Part shown: positions 31,605-43,348 of the stretch, piece after piece
Layout of the letters: the number at the start of each line of letters is the position of its first letter
Numbering within the stretch: position 1 is the first letter of the stretch
Assembly (NCBI GenBank): GCA_007922225.1
Contig: ML679941.1
Span: forward strand, 55,143,849-55,207,848
Source of the DNA: Emydura subglobosa
Taxonomy: Eukaryota; Chordata; Testudines; Chelidae
Length of the DNA: 64,000 nt
Reading direction: 5' to 3'
The notes under the pieces: generated by a model
Seen by the model: the letters and a program-made list of their open reading frames with translations, nothing else
Told to the model about the DNA's origin: nothing
Databases searched by the model: none
Translations under genes and position numbers: made by a program

Positions 31605-31852
31605 GAGAAGTGTGCACCAGTGATGTAAGTACACGGCCTGCTATCAACAACTTCTGAGTTCAAAGTCTGGTTCTGAGGCCCTTTTGGGCAACTCACTTCC
31701 TCAGCTCTGTCTCAGTTTCTCTATATGTAAAATGAGGTTGACATTTACTTACCTAACTCACAAGTGTATTATGAGGATTGATTAATTAGGTGGTGCTGGT
31801 AAAGTGTTTTGAACATAGGTGCTGGGCATTATGATTATTTTATTTCTTTTAC
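31605..31852 (+). mobile_element. MIR SINE, nearly full length
   Basis: The order matches MIR: GAGTTCAAAGTCTGGTTCTG, GGGCAACTCACTTCCTCAGC, then TCAGTTTCTCTATATGTAAA, then TATGAGGATTGATTAATTAG and AAGTGTTTTGAACATAGGTG. The 5' tRNA-like part is poorly preserved. Confidence 0.7.
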
Positions 31853-32924
31853 ACTGGTGCTTGCAATTTCATTTAAAACACATGTAATGAATACTATTTC
31901 TTGGGAAATATGGGTTCTGATTCAGTTTGGGGTCTGCCTGACAAATCACAGGATCTTTACACTCTCCTGCCCTCAATGCCTATTTGTTTTGACTGCTGCT
32001 GGCTAGATGCAGACTTCCCCAATATATTCTTGTACGATTTCCTTCTGTTTAGCCTGTCATTAACTCTGCTTTATCAGACTAAATTATAGCCTGGATTATT
32101 TCTTGCAGCTGCTTCAGAATCATTGGTTACAAATAAACAGTAACAAGGTTTAATTATATGGCCAAATTTTTCAAACCAAAAGTTAAGCCCCTAAATCCAT
32201 ATTTAGACATTTAAATAAAAATTATTGGTTTTCAGAAGTGCTGAGCAGCCACAACTTTCACTGAAAGCCCAGGATTAAAAATCATGGCTAGTAGATAAGC
32301 ACCATACAATATACAAGAAACATACTTTAAAAAACAATCAATAAAATCAGTTCTCATCTCTAATGAGAAGAAACCAAGGACCTTTTCAGAACAGAAATGT
32401 AATAGATCAGTAACCTAGTCACCCAACTGTTATTTAACAAATTTTCCTCTTCATAAAGGCTTCTGTGTGGTGAATCACATGTTCATCAACCAGTGTCTTT
32501 CCTCGTCATACAATTCAAATTTACCAGAATGGAAACCAAAATTCACCAGTCTAACTCTTACCAATTCTCAGCATCATTGCGCTACTGTTAAAAGTAAACC
32601 AGATCTTTAAAGATGAATTTGGTGAGCTTGATCTAGTCCCTACAGGATATTTGCATAAATGGCAGAATCTGGAGTGATGAGAAAGGGGAGGCGAACAGGC
32701 TCAAATATTAAGCTGATGAAGGCTGTAAACTTATCTAGATCACTATTACAAGTGGGTCTAGAGCTGGATGGGCATTTTTTAATGATAGCTTTATTTTTTA
32801 TCCCTTCTTCTATCCACTTTCAACTTCCAAGGAAAAGGAATATGCTAAAAAGCAAATAAGGACACTTTCCATTTTACCTCTTAAAGAAGATAATTTATAA
32901 CCATTTATTTTATGTGCTCCACTA
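31853..32924. other. Unassigned AT-rich host DNA
   Basis: The small open frames at 31809-32089 and 32659-32859 have no domain. No repeat recognised. Confidence 0.3.
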
Positions 32925-33030
32925 TTATATAGGATCTCCAATCAAGGATCAGGCTCCTGTTGTGTTAATTGCTGTCCAGACCCCCAATAAAAAGATAGTC
33001 CTTGCCCCAGACCTCACAATTTAGGTTGTA
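32925..33030. mobile_element. Ancient L3/CR1-like LINE tail (degraded)
   Basis: TCAAGGATCAGGCTCCTGTT, then AAAGATAGTCCTTGCCCCAG and TCACAATTTAGG, follow the same order as the copy at 22445-22575. Confidence 0.45.
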
Positions 33031-34005
33031 ATATAATACTATAAGTCTCTAATTGTGTTATGACTAGAGGCGAAGCTTAAATATAATCCTCAGTATTTTA
33101 TGGAAGCTTTTTAAAGCACTTATGGCATGTCCAAATGAATCTCGGGTATAACTCCAGTGGCTACCAACTACTCAAAGGCTTTATCCTCATCCAAGCTATT
33201 TCCCCTGCAGTAGTACTAGGCAGGATTTCTGTAAGGCTGTCAAATTTGCCACATTTCTAACTGGCAAGAAAGGGTCAGAAGAGGGAGTAGTCCTTTTAGC
33301 TTAGGTAATGTACCTGCCTAATTAGGAGAATGGTTTTACTACCTCGCTCTGCAGTGCACACTGCTGTTGCTCTTCACACAAAGTACCTCACTTATATGCC
33401 ACCCACAGCTGCTGTATTTCCATTGCAAAATCTGAAAAATGAAACTACTTCTGCCTTCCCAGACAGTGTTGGACAGACCTGCAAGTAAAATAGACCAACA
33501 AACTTGTTTATAATGTGTTGGAGGCTGATCTGTATTTAAAATGGCCCTGGTTCTTGGTTTTCTCTTGCATATTTTTTCTTATCCTCACTTTTGAAAGAAT
33601 TCCATACGGTTGTTCTGAGACAATTCAGTTTTGCACTTGACCTAGTTGAAAGGGCCATCCTGAAATCCCGCTGTTATATTATTGCAGCTTTTAATGTTTC
33701 TTTTTGCTGGGAAGTCTGCAACAGCATTCTAGCTGTCCACAGAATGGTGAGGTATTTTTTCCTTTTACAGTCTACTAAATAGTATCTATAGTATAGTCAT
33801 AAGGGAATAGACCAGTTTCACAGCTATTTATTCTGTGCATATATTTTTACAGGAGTAGGACAGCAGTGATATGGGGTCACAAAAGCTCATGGTTGCATGT
33901 CCAATTTGTACTATTTGTGAGGGATGTGTTCTGCTATATTTCAAACAGAAGTTATGAAGAAATTACTCAGTGAGGTTCTGTGCCTGTGTTATGCAAGAGG
34001 TCAGA
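33031..34005. other. Unassigned host DNA
   Basis: Nothing recognised; the frame at 33591-33782 has no supporting motif. Confidence 0.3.
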
Positions 34006-34009
34006 CTAA

Positions 34010-34245
34010 GGGTTCTCCCATCGCTGTAGTTAATCCACCTCCCTGAGAGGCAGTAACTAGGCTGATCAGAAGAATTGTGCAAACAGAATTCTGCCACTGG
34101 AAGGAATTCTTCCATCAACCTAGTGCTGTCTACACCAAGGGTTAGGAAGGCTTAATTATATAGCTCAGGGATGTGGATTTTTCACACCCCTATGAGACGT
34201 AGCTGAGTCGACCTAATTTTTTAATACAGACCTGGCCTAAAATAA
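34010..34245. mobile_element. MITE copy, truncated on the left
   Basis: GCTGTAGTTAATCCACCTCC, GAGAGGCAGTAACTAGG, GGAATTCTTCCATCAACCTA, TGTCTACACC, TTTTTCACACCCC and GTCGACCTAATTTTTTAATA occur in the same order as in the copy at 36118-36401. The right end is CAGACCTGGCCTA. Confidence 0.6.
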
Positions 34246-34500
34246 CTAATTGATCAATAGCAATTACAGAGAGGAGAGTTAACACCTGCTCCCAACTGAA
34301 AAACACAAAATTATGGAATAACCAATGCTTTCATCGAACAAATTATAACCAGAGGGCGGGAAAGGCGGGAGAAATGCTATATATGATTTGTAAGAGATTC
34401 TCTATTTTTTGATATTTTGATTTCATTTTCTTAGGAGTACTCTATAGGTTTAACATTCCAAAACTAACACTGGGAAAACTTTTTTTATTTTTAGTAGACC

Positions 34501-34590
34501 AAACTCTGCTGTTATACTGGTATAGATCAGGCATAAATCTACTGAAGATAGTAGAGTTATATAGATGTAAAATTAGTCTGATCAGAATCT
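34501..34590. repeat. Short palindromic interspersed repeat
   Basis: CTGCTGTTATACTGGTATAG and AGAGTTATATAGATGTAAAA flank CTACTGAAGATAGTAGAG, following the layout of the repeats at 38935 and 51475. Confidence 0.35.
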
Positions 34591-35732
34591 GCTTCATTCT
34601 GTATCTTTTACTCCTTTTCATACAATAGTATGTTCTCTTACATTTCCTTTCTCCCTAAAACCAAGCCTAATCTCAGTAGACAAAATATAAGTACTTTGGA
34701 GGATTTTTTTTTCTTTTTGGAAGAATATCTCAGTTGAATAAGGAATGATACTAAAGCATGTTGAATACTATAACTAAGGAAAGCCGTGGAGCAGTAAGAA
34801 ATAATAGCCATCACAAACAAGTGCAGAAGTAAAATAAACAAACCATTATCCTCCACTCCTTAAGTATCTGCTTGTTTTGTCTCATTTCGATGCTAGTTAT
34901 AAACATAGAGCTACAGAAAGCTTTCTAATAATAGGATAAGAATGTCACCTCAGCCACTATTCTACAATAATAATAGCAACAAATTAGGATCCTTGTTTTA
35001 TCTCATTAATGGATCATCCCTTTTCCTGAATCAGTGATTACTTTAATGAAACCCTTATCTTTTAATGATAATTATGGGTATGCAGTGCAGTCTTTGTCCC
35101 ATAGGAAAGGTTTTGAAGAATATAGGTTGTTCAGAATATGGACATTTTTGGTATTTATAACTATCACATTTCATAGGCAATAACTTTCAAAGATATTCAG
35201 GCACAACCTGTGTCAAACTTTAGGTACTGGGACTGATCATCTGAATGTCCCCAAATGCTCTTCAGTTTCATATACTCATGCAAACTCTAACATGTAATAC
35301 TATCTACTCTACTGGTGTAACATAAAGACAGGTAGTTGGAGAGGAAACATGATCACTTTTGTAGGGGGGATGAGGCTGGAACCAGGCATTGACAACACTT
35401 TAAACCTTTGTGGTGGGAACCTAACAAGCCATCTAGGCTCCAGAGAGGCTCTGAGTCTGTATTAGGTACTTAATTTAACCCTTACAACACTGAGACTGAA
35501 TGAAGCAATTTCTAGTGAACTATACTGAGAAGTAAACTTGATCTGAGCTCTTCAGTCCTCCCTTTCCCTATTCTGACCCACCTCCACTCCCACATCCTCC
35601 AGCCCTCTCTATCTCTTCCCAGTCTCTTTCCTTTCTATCAGGAGGCACCCAGCCCTTCTACATTCCCCATCCTCAGCACTTAACCCCCTCTCCTTGGGCA
35701 GGTTCCTGCCTCTTCTCTGCTGCCAACCTACC
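34591..35732. other. Unassigned AT-rich host DNA
   Basis: A pyrimidine-rich stretch lies at about 35550-35700. No gene or repeat was recognised. Confidence 0.3.
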
Positions 35733-36008
35733 TGTCACGGGGTTCACCCACCTCAGGTGGTGCCTCCTGCTGGCCATCTTGGGGATTGACTCTGGCCAAG
35801 CATTTTGCCCTCCTCTGGCAGCATCTCTCCCACCATCTTCTTGCTCTAGAAACCACAGCCTCCTCTTTGTGACTCAGCCCTCTGGCCAGGTCACTACATG
35901 GTTCCCCCTTTCAGGGGGGAATGTAACAAAGTCTTTCTTGGACAAGCCATCCAAAGCAGATGCAGTTCGCTGTCCTCTGCCTGGCCTATGCAACAACAAA
36001 AACCCCTA
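35733..36008 (+). mobile_element. Probable ERV LTR fragment starting TGTCACGGGG
   Basis: TGTCACGGGGTTCACCC is a plausible LTR start. CCTCCTGCTGGCCATCTTGG and the CCAGGTCACTACATGG stretch that follows match LTR sequence I recognise from turtles. The 3' end is unclear. The open frame at 35779-36009 lies inside it. Confidence 0.4.
35759..35775 (-). promoter_or_regulatory. CTCF-like motif, reverse strand
   Basis: On the minus strand this reads GGCCAGCAGGAGGCACC, close to the CTCF core. It lies inside the LTR-like fragment. Confidence 0.35.
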
Positions 36009-36117
36009 AACATTAGTCTGAAAATGCACAGCTAAAGTTTGCAACCAATTCCCCTCAGTTAAAGTAAATGGAAAAAAAGGCTCTGTCTCTAGCTTAGCCC
36101 TAGAAGCTGAGACTCAT

Positions 36118-36401
36118 TAAATGTCTACACTACAGTGGCACAGCTATGGTACTGCAGCAATTCCGCTGTAGTATGCTATTGTAGGCACTTCATATGGAAG
36201 GGGTTTTTCTCTTGATCTAGTTAATTCACGTTTCTAAGAGGTGGTAGCCAGATCAACAGAAAAATTGTCCCATTGACCTAGCAGCATCTACTCCTGAAGT
36301 TAGGTCAGCTTTATTACATTGCACTGGGCATGAATTTTTTCACAGTCCTGAGAGATGTAACTAGTTTGATCTAACTTTTAAGTGTAGACCAGACCTTAGT
36401 C
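36118..36401. mobile_element. MITE copy, nearly complete
   Basis: It starts TGTCTACACTACAGTGGCAC and ends TTTAAGTGTAGACCAGACC, giving inverted GTCTACACT termini. The interior matches the copy at 34010-34245, including GGTGGTAGCCAGATCAACAG. No reading frame is present. Confidence 0.65.
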
Positions 36402-37195
36402 TTTGAACAGCTCATTAGTAAAATTCAGGCAGATAGAGTCAATTATGTCAGGCATCAGCTATGAAAGTCAGAAATGGGGAGTTTCAAGGACAATCTATAA
36501 ACTCCATTGTTTTTTGTAGTTTCTGCCATATGTAGTGGTTGAGTGGGCCCAGATACCAAGTTCCCCAGAAAAATAGAATTTTTTTTTAAAATTTAAAACT
36601 CACTAAATATAATTATTTTACAATAACCGCTCTTCACTAAAGATTGGGGGTGGTAGTGGAGGGAGGAATGACCTAAATGGAGGGAGTTCTGATGTGCTGA
36701 TCAGAAGGAACTGAGGGTGTGTGGAGGCCATGTCTCCTTACAAAACTTGCATGGATTGTTCCATGTTGAGGCAGAGTCCAGGTGGCCCCCAAGAGTCAAA
36801 ACCTTTTAGAGGTTTCTGGGCTTTGTGTGAAGTGAGTAAGCACATCCCTAAAAAGTGGGATATGTACTGAATGTCAGTACTTGACAGGGAAGAGATAATA
36901 CAGCTCTGGGTGAAGTATCCGTTGTGTAGAGATCTTCATCCCTGGGCTGTCCACAGAAAGCTAAACCCAGGAGATGCCATGGAATTGCAGCTCTACTGTC
37001 ATTATTCTGCCAGGGAAGGGAGGAGTAAGTCTGGATGGTCAGAATATATGCAGCTGCATCATTCACTGAACCCCATCCATCCTCTGCAATGAATGAGGCA
37101 GCGATCCTTTGGAAAAACTAGTATGTGATCATATAATATGACACTGTCATATAATACATAAGGGGTTGGAATTCAAGTTGGCTCAGGGAGGTTGT
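36402..37195. other. Unassigned host DNA
   Basis: The overlapping opposed frames at 36848-37092 are chance. GTGATCATATAATATGACAC...GGGGTTGGAATTCAAG (37125-37180) resembles 55118-55180 and may be a short unnamed repeat. Confidence 0.3.
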
Positions 37196-37198
37196 CTA

Positions 37199-37226
37199 GG
37201 GATCAGTTGGGCTGTAGAGGGTAGAA
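37199..37226 (+). repeat. 28-bp direct repeat, copy 1
   Basis: It is identical to 37973-38000 and contains GATCAGTTGGGCTGTAGAGG. The flanks differ. Confidence 0.9.
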
Positions 37227-37379
37227 CTGTGACTCAGTCTAGCATGGGCAGCCTTCCTTTCCAATGAGTAATTTGAGAGAAATGCAGTACAATTCCTTAC
37301 AATTTTTCTACCTATTTCTTGGTGTAGGGGAAGGTTAATCAGGGCCCTGGAAATGTATCTTCAGCTTGCAATATAGTCC

Positions 37380-37455
37380 TTTAAAGACCTGACCCTATTT
37401 TCATTGTAATCAATGGGAGTTTTGCTATTAACTTTATTGGAGCAGGATTAAGTAC
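37380..37455. repeat. Short palindromic interspersed repeat
   Basis: CCTGACCCTATTTTCATTG, ATCAATGGGAGTTTTGC and TTGGAGCAGGATTAAG form a loose palindrome with the CAATGGG-type core. Confidence 0.4.
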
Positions 37456-37972
37456 TGAGAGATGTATGGTTAAATTGGCCTCTCAGCTACCCAGTGAAAT
37501 AGACAGAAGATTAAACCCTGATCCTATCTTTGCCTCTTATGCCATTCCAAACAAATACACACACACTGTCCTAATTCTTTCAAGCTACTTCTTCACCTTC
37601 CCATTTTTGAATGTTCAGTTAAGTTACATATTTTATAGTTGTTAACTAATTATTCTTGAACTAATCCATTATTCACCAGGCGTGTTTTAAGTGAATTTGT
37701 TAATAAATCCCAGCAAAAAGCTTTGCAATAGTGCAAAACTAATGTGCAAATAGGTCTGTCTGTTTACTATTTTATTTTTGCTATTATTATATCCAAATAA
37801 AACTGATCTATCTTAACCCCTCTTTAGATATATATAATGACAGAATGGCTGGCTAATAAAAGCTGGTTTAGAGCCAACAACTGGGGAAGCCTCAATTGTA
37901 GACTGAGAAGAGACACTGTTTTTGTAGTTCTTTTGCAGAATTTTGGGTCCATTTAAATAAATAAGAAAATTG

Positions 37973-38000
37973 GGGATCAGTTGGGCTGTAGAGGGTAGAA
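37973..38000 (+). repeat. 28-bp direct repeat, copy 2
   Basis: This is the exact match of 37199-37226, about 774 bases downstream. Confidence 0.9.
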
Positions 38001-38345
38001 AAGTATAAATGGTTACCTCTCAAACTGAAACATTCAGTGCTATTTTTATGCCTTTCATATTGTGACAACATACTGCTTCAATGCAGACTGATATAAACTC
38101 CAGGGGGACCACACTGCCAATGGAAAATAGTGAACTAGTGAGACTTTTTTTAAAAAACCCATTGAATATTATTTTACAATAACATTTTGAAATATAACTT
38201 GGGAAAACCTTTGTTCCATTGCACTTATGTATGAATGATATTGGGATATTTCTGAAGGCAGGAAGAGCTAGATTTAACCAGGTGGCGTGATCCAGGGGTC
38301 TGATGTCTGTCTTGTCCAGTTTGCTATTTTTAACTCATAGTTAGA
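38001..38345. other. Unassigned host DNA
   Basis: Nothing recognised. Confidence 0.3.
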
Positions 38346-38348
38346 CAC

Positions 38349-38483
38349 TGGGTGAAATTCACACTTGTGCAAAAAGGCAGCGCAAGGCTAATGCACCACT
38401 TATTCCATGTTTTAAGCTCTCAATGAGACTTAAATCATGCATACACCTTGTGTTAGTCCCTTACAAAGGGGCAAATGTCACCC
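38349..38483. repeat. Palindromic MITE-like repeat
   Basis: The left end GGGTGAAATTCACACTTG and right end GGGCAAATGTCACCC are imperfect inverted repeats. The interior has GTGCAAAAAGGCAGCGCAAG with partial complements. Confidence 0.45.
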
Positions 38484-38934
38484 ATTCAGCGTACTCTGAA
38501 TATCAGAGTCCTCTCTCACTTTGTCCTACTGTGAGGATTTGCCAGCCATCAATGGCCAGCCACCAGTGCAAATGCCTAGTCTAGAGAGGGTAAACTACTC
38601 TAAGCCCAGACTTGCATCCGCGCAATTTACCCAGGTTTTAAATAGGCACAAAATCCACTGGTACAAAGTCAAAATTTTCACTAGGAGTTTGCAGCTATAC
38701 TATTGTTTGAAAATAAGGCAAACCCCCAACAGTGTGAACGTGGCCCCAGTACCAAAAGGTCTATCAACAGGATTGCAAAATTGGCATAACAATGTGGATT
38801 TTCCTATTAGAATTAACTTCTGCCTCAGAAATGCTGCATTTTTCTTCTGAACCATCTTTTTGAGTTCTCTGTTACCTTCACCCTAGTTTCAAATGGGTTT
38901 AAAAAAAAAAAAAGAAAAAGAAAAAGGCCAGTTT
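38484..38934. other. Unassigned host DNA with an A-rich tract
   Basis: The 109-codon frame at 38521-38850 has no recognisable domain or homology. A poly-A/GA tract follows at 38899-38927. Confidence 0.3.
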
Positions 38935-39030
38935 TAGATTACATTTACACTGTTGTAAATCTGGAGTAACTCCACTGACTCTCTGGAGTTACCCCAAATA
39001 TGCACCTGTCTAAGTAGGATCGGAATCCAA
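38935..39030. repeat. Short palindromic interspersed repeat
   Basis: TTTACACTGTTGTAAATCTG, GGAGTAACTCCACTGACTC and TCTGGAGTTACCCC form a palindrome centred near 38980. Confidence 0.5.
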
Positions 39031-39605
39031 TCTGAAGACTTTGCATGGTTGACTTATCAGATAAGGAAACAATTTACAGCAGGGACCAAAGACTTTCTTT
39101 TTAACGAATAATGGTACAAACAAGCCTCTTATATGTGATAACACAGACTTCTGAAATGAAACACAGCAGGTACAGCAGCAGTACCCTGCACAGATTGTAA
39201 ATAAGATCTGGTGTCTGTTTGCTGGAGTCGGGTGTTTTGTGTTTTGTTTGATTTAGTTTGATTTTTAGGTTTGAAACCAGAGCTTAAAAACAATTCTCTA
39301 AACATTAAATCCAAGGCAAATCTCTAGGGTAGATTATAATGAATGCACAGACGTAAAAAATTGTACTCTCAGAATAAATCATTTAAACCAAAATAAACAT
39401 TAATGCTACTTTTAAGGGGTACATAGAACCTTTTCATTGAAGGATCATTGCTACTGCTTTAGGTCTTGTGAATTTTGCATGTTAGTGTGCGTATATGAAA
39501 TGCAAGTATGAAGTTCACAGAAGCTCCAGTAAAAGGCATGCAACTACTAAACTGAATTGCTCTCTCTCCAGGGACACCCCTTTTAAATGCTTATAGAGGG
39601 AAATG
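39031..39605. other. Unassigned AT-rich host DNA
   Basis: Nothing recognised. Confidence 0.3.
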
Positions 39606-39718
39606 ACTAGAGCTGGCTGGGAAAAGGGACATCTTTTTCACCAAAAAAATTGACAAAAAAGTCCTTTTTTTCATTAATTTAAAAAAAAAACAATTTTTTT
39701 TTTGTCTGGCTCTAGAAA
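39606..39718. repeat. Palindromic A/T-rich repeat
   Basis: CTAGAGCTGGCTGGGAAAAG at the left and GTCTGGCTCTAG at the right are inverted. The centre is runs of A and T. Confidence 0.45.
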
Positions 39719-42700
39719 TGAGACATAACTGGTCCATGCACAAGAGTGGGGTGGCAGAAGTATGTACAAGGCATCTCACCTCTCCTTTGTTATCTCTCAC
39801 TCAAGGGCTTGTTGCAGTCTCTCCACTTGGGAAAGCACACCGATTGCCTAATCCTTGTGCCTCTAGAGATATACCTTGCCACAAAGGGACTAGGAAGAGG
39901 GGTCACTATTGCTGTACCCACCCCCTGCCCAGCAGAGTGGGCACCAGGAAGTTCTGGGTAAGACTGTTGCTCCCTGGGGCAAAAGCCGGTTGGAGCTCCC
40001 TCCACCCTCAGTGGAAGGCTGTGTCCACAAGGTACAACTAAGCCCTAAATGAATACTGGAATGTAATGCTTAGTAAGGACTCAAGTGCCTGTCTTGTCAG
40101 AAAAGAAGGAAAAGCACTTTATCAACTGCATTAGCGCTCACCTCAGACTGAGTCTACGAGAAACAGCCAATTCACATTGCCCATGCTCAGAACATTAACA
40201 CGTCTGTTAGCATAGTGTTGCCCCTTTGGCCTGAGTGGTTAGCCAATATTTGGGGCCTTGCCACGTTGCTTCTGTTAAGAGGAGAAATGGATGATATGAG
40301 CCAGGTATTCTTTGGGGGCAAACCTGTTTGTTTACAATGAATGTACTCATGGTCCTGTTCTCCTGAACACAGTGAGAGTAAACAACAGCAGACAATTTCC
40401 TTACTCACAATTTCCAAGCTTGCCTTTCCAGTCAGTTCTGTGCCTAACACACGCTATGTATCTGCTCCTTCTCAGGCCATGCTAACAACTGTTTCTCTTG
40501 CTGTCTGCCAGCTTTTCTGTCTCTAACATACACACTGCTTGCCAAACAAACCCCTAGTCTTTTCATTTTCACCCAGGGAAACCCTCAACCCACCTGGCTG
40601 GGTTGCTGATCAAGCCTTGTCATGCAGCCTATGGGTGGTGGCTTCTGCTGTTTCCAGCTCTTGCTACATAACTGACTTAATTGCTCCTTCCATTTAGTCT
40701 GGAAGAAGAGTAGTTGGCACACCCATCAGTTTTCACCAGGCCTGTGATTGTCTGTAGATAAAAGACTTACGTGGTGGCAGCCATTAACACCTTCCAGCAT
40801 AACAATCACTCCTATGCTAGCATTACATCCACTCATTAGCCTAGTTATTTCCTAAGTAGTAGAAATATAGCTATATTTCTATTATCAACTGATTGTAGCT
40901 AATTCAGACTATTACTGACTATCAGTTCTAAACATCTCTTGTACTTTTATTTAGGTATTGTATACTTCACTTCCTCTCCTAAACATTATATAGTGTTGTG
41001 CACTATTAAGCATCTTCTATATTTCACTAAAGAGGTTGCTGCATTAAAATAGTTGGTGAATTTATCCCTATATGTAGCTTTGAAAGGCCTGATTTTCCAA
41101 TGCTTTTTACTTTGAGTGTGAGCTCTTACCATCAATGTAATTAAAGGCCGAATTCTGATTTGGTAGCATTTTAAACCCACTTTGCCTATGTGTGAATAAT
41201 ATGCAATCTGCAAGGCAGTGGAAAATAAGGCCCTAATTGTGTAAAAGGTTTCGGGATGAATGGCACTATATACATGTAAAAATGTATTATAAATATTGAG
41301 AATTTGTATAACCTCTTGGAAAAAATAAAATATAGTAGACTACAATGACTCAGTGGAATCAAGTGATTAGCAACTAATAAAGACACAAGTAACTGCATAA
41401 AAATGTTGGACTAACAACTGTCATTTGTACCCCATAAAAAGCAACTATTAGCAAATAGGCTTTGAGATTAACAAATTGATTATCATTATCCTAGTTTGTT
41501 TGAAAATGTTCAGTCATTAAGATTGTTAATTATGATAACAGATGCAGTGTCAGTTGAGAGACTGGAGTTTAGTTTTCAGCGTAGGTGCCAAAACAGCAAA
41601 ATCATGTAATTAGCAACAAGTTTCTGAACTTTTATATTTACTAACACCAGTAGTCAGTTAAGTGGCCAGCTCTGTTTTGGCACACACAATGCCTGATATG
41701 AAGAAAGGGAGATGTTTTGGAGTGCCACGCTTTCAGCATCAACATAAAGTTAGTTAAGGTAACCTAGGTTGCCAAAACAAAGTATTTGTACAAAGGAGGG
41801 GTAAAAATACTAAAAAGAATTCCTGCTTTTGTGTTGCTAATAAATACAAAATATTATTTGAAAAATAAATTCAAATTGGTATGGACCAAGGAGTTCACGT
41901 GTAATTTTAAGAGCAGCAGTCCTAATGATATGTTGTAAACACTATTGCCTATGGATGAGAAAGTTTAAGGATCCAAAGGTGACAATATGATACAGTATCT
42001 TATTAAGCTACTGCTACGTTACCTATATTCCAAGATAATGTTCATTCATATGCATTCATGTCATGGAGCAAGTGAATAGAATAAGAGGAAAAGTAAAGAT
42101 GAAAATAAGATGAGTAAGGGAAGGATGACATCAGACAAAGAGGTGCAGAAAGAAAGGGAATTCAGTGGAACCTTGTTAACTAATGATTGGGAGTCCTGCT
42201 GAGGATACCTGAGCGCTGTAAATTAAGCAAACAAATACTATTAGAAACATAATTATATTGCTTCACAAAAAATACTTTGTTCATTTATTCTGATGAGTGT
42301 TGTCTAGGTTTAATTAATGATATTTTGCACTGTCTTAGTAAATTCCTACAGAACATGTTGTAAGAATAAGGGCATGATTTGCAATCTGAGCCACCGTTAA
42401 TGAATTCTCGGGCTTGTCTCCACTGCAGAGCTAACACTGATAACTTTCTCACGCCAGCTAGGCTAATCAAGAGCAGTTAAGTCTGCAGGGGGGACATAGC
42501 CTTTGGTTTTCAAGCTCTTCTAAGAAGTGGGGTAAGATCCCTGAGTGTTTGGTGAGAATTATCTGCTTTATGGAGCAGTGAAGAGAGAATTAGCACTTTT
42601 CTACTTTATACGTGAATACATACTAATTGCTACAGCAGTATATATCTTTCTGCTCTAGACCTATCTACATACACTCATTCCAGTGCAAACATTTAGAATA

Positions 42701-42840
42701 TGTATTTAACCATATCTTATCAGAGTTTATTATTAATGTTGACTAGGTTTATGGGTTTAGGGGAATCACTGCATAACTATTGTAGGAGAATCGGACTTCG
42801 GAAGTGACCATGGAATTCTAATTTCCTTGTTTGAGTTCCA
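39719..42840. other. Long unassigned stretch
   Basis: No convincing gene. Several overlapping short frames at 39718-40526 show no domain. About 41440-41640 is AT-rich with several TAAT/ATTA words (see findings). About 42412-42480 (GGCTTGTCTCCACTGCAGAG) may be a MITE end. Confidence 0.3.
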
Positions 42841-43348
42841 CATAAAAACGGCCATACTGGTTCAGAGCAATGGTCCATCTAGCCCAGTATCCTGTCTTCT
42901 GACAGTTGCTGATGCCAGAGGCTTCAAAGGGCAAATATCAAGCGATCCATCCCTTGACATCCAGCCTCAGCATCTGGCAGTCAGAGGTTTAGGGACATCC
43001 ACAGCATAGGGTTGCATCCCTGACCATCTGGGCTAATTGCCATTGATGGACCTATTCTCCATGAATTTATCTAATTCTTTTTTTAACCCAGTTATACTTT
43101 CGGCTTTCACATCATCCCCTAGCAATGAGTACCACAGATTGACTGTACATTGTGTGAAGAAGCACTTCCTTTCATTTGTTTTAAATCTGCTGCCTATTAA
43201 TTTCATTGGGTGACCCCTGGTTTGTGTGTTATGTTGTTTTTCTCCATACCATTCATGATTTTATAGACCACTATCATAGTCATCTCTTTTCCAAGCTGAA
43301 CAGTCCATCTCTTTAAGGTCTCCTCATATGTAAACTGTTCCATACCCC

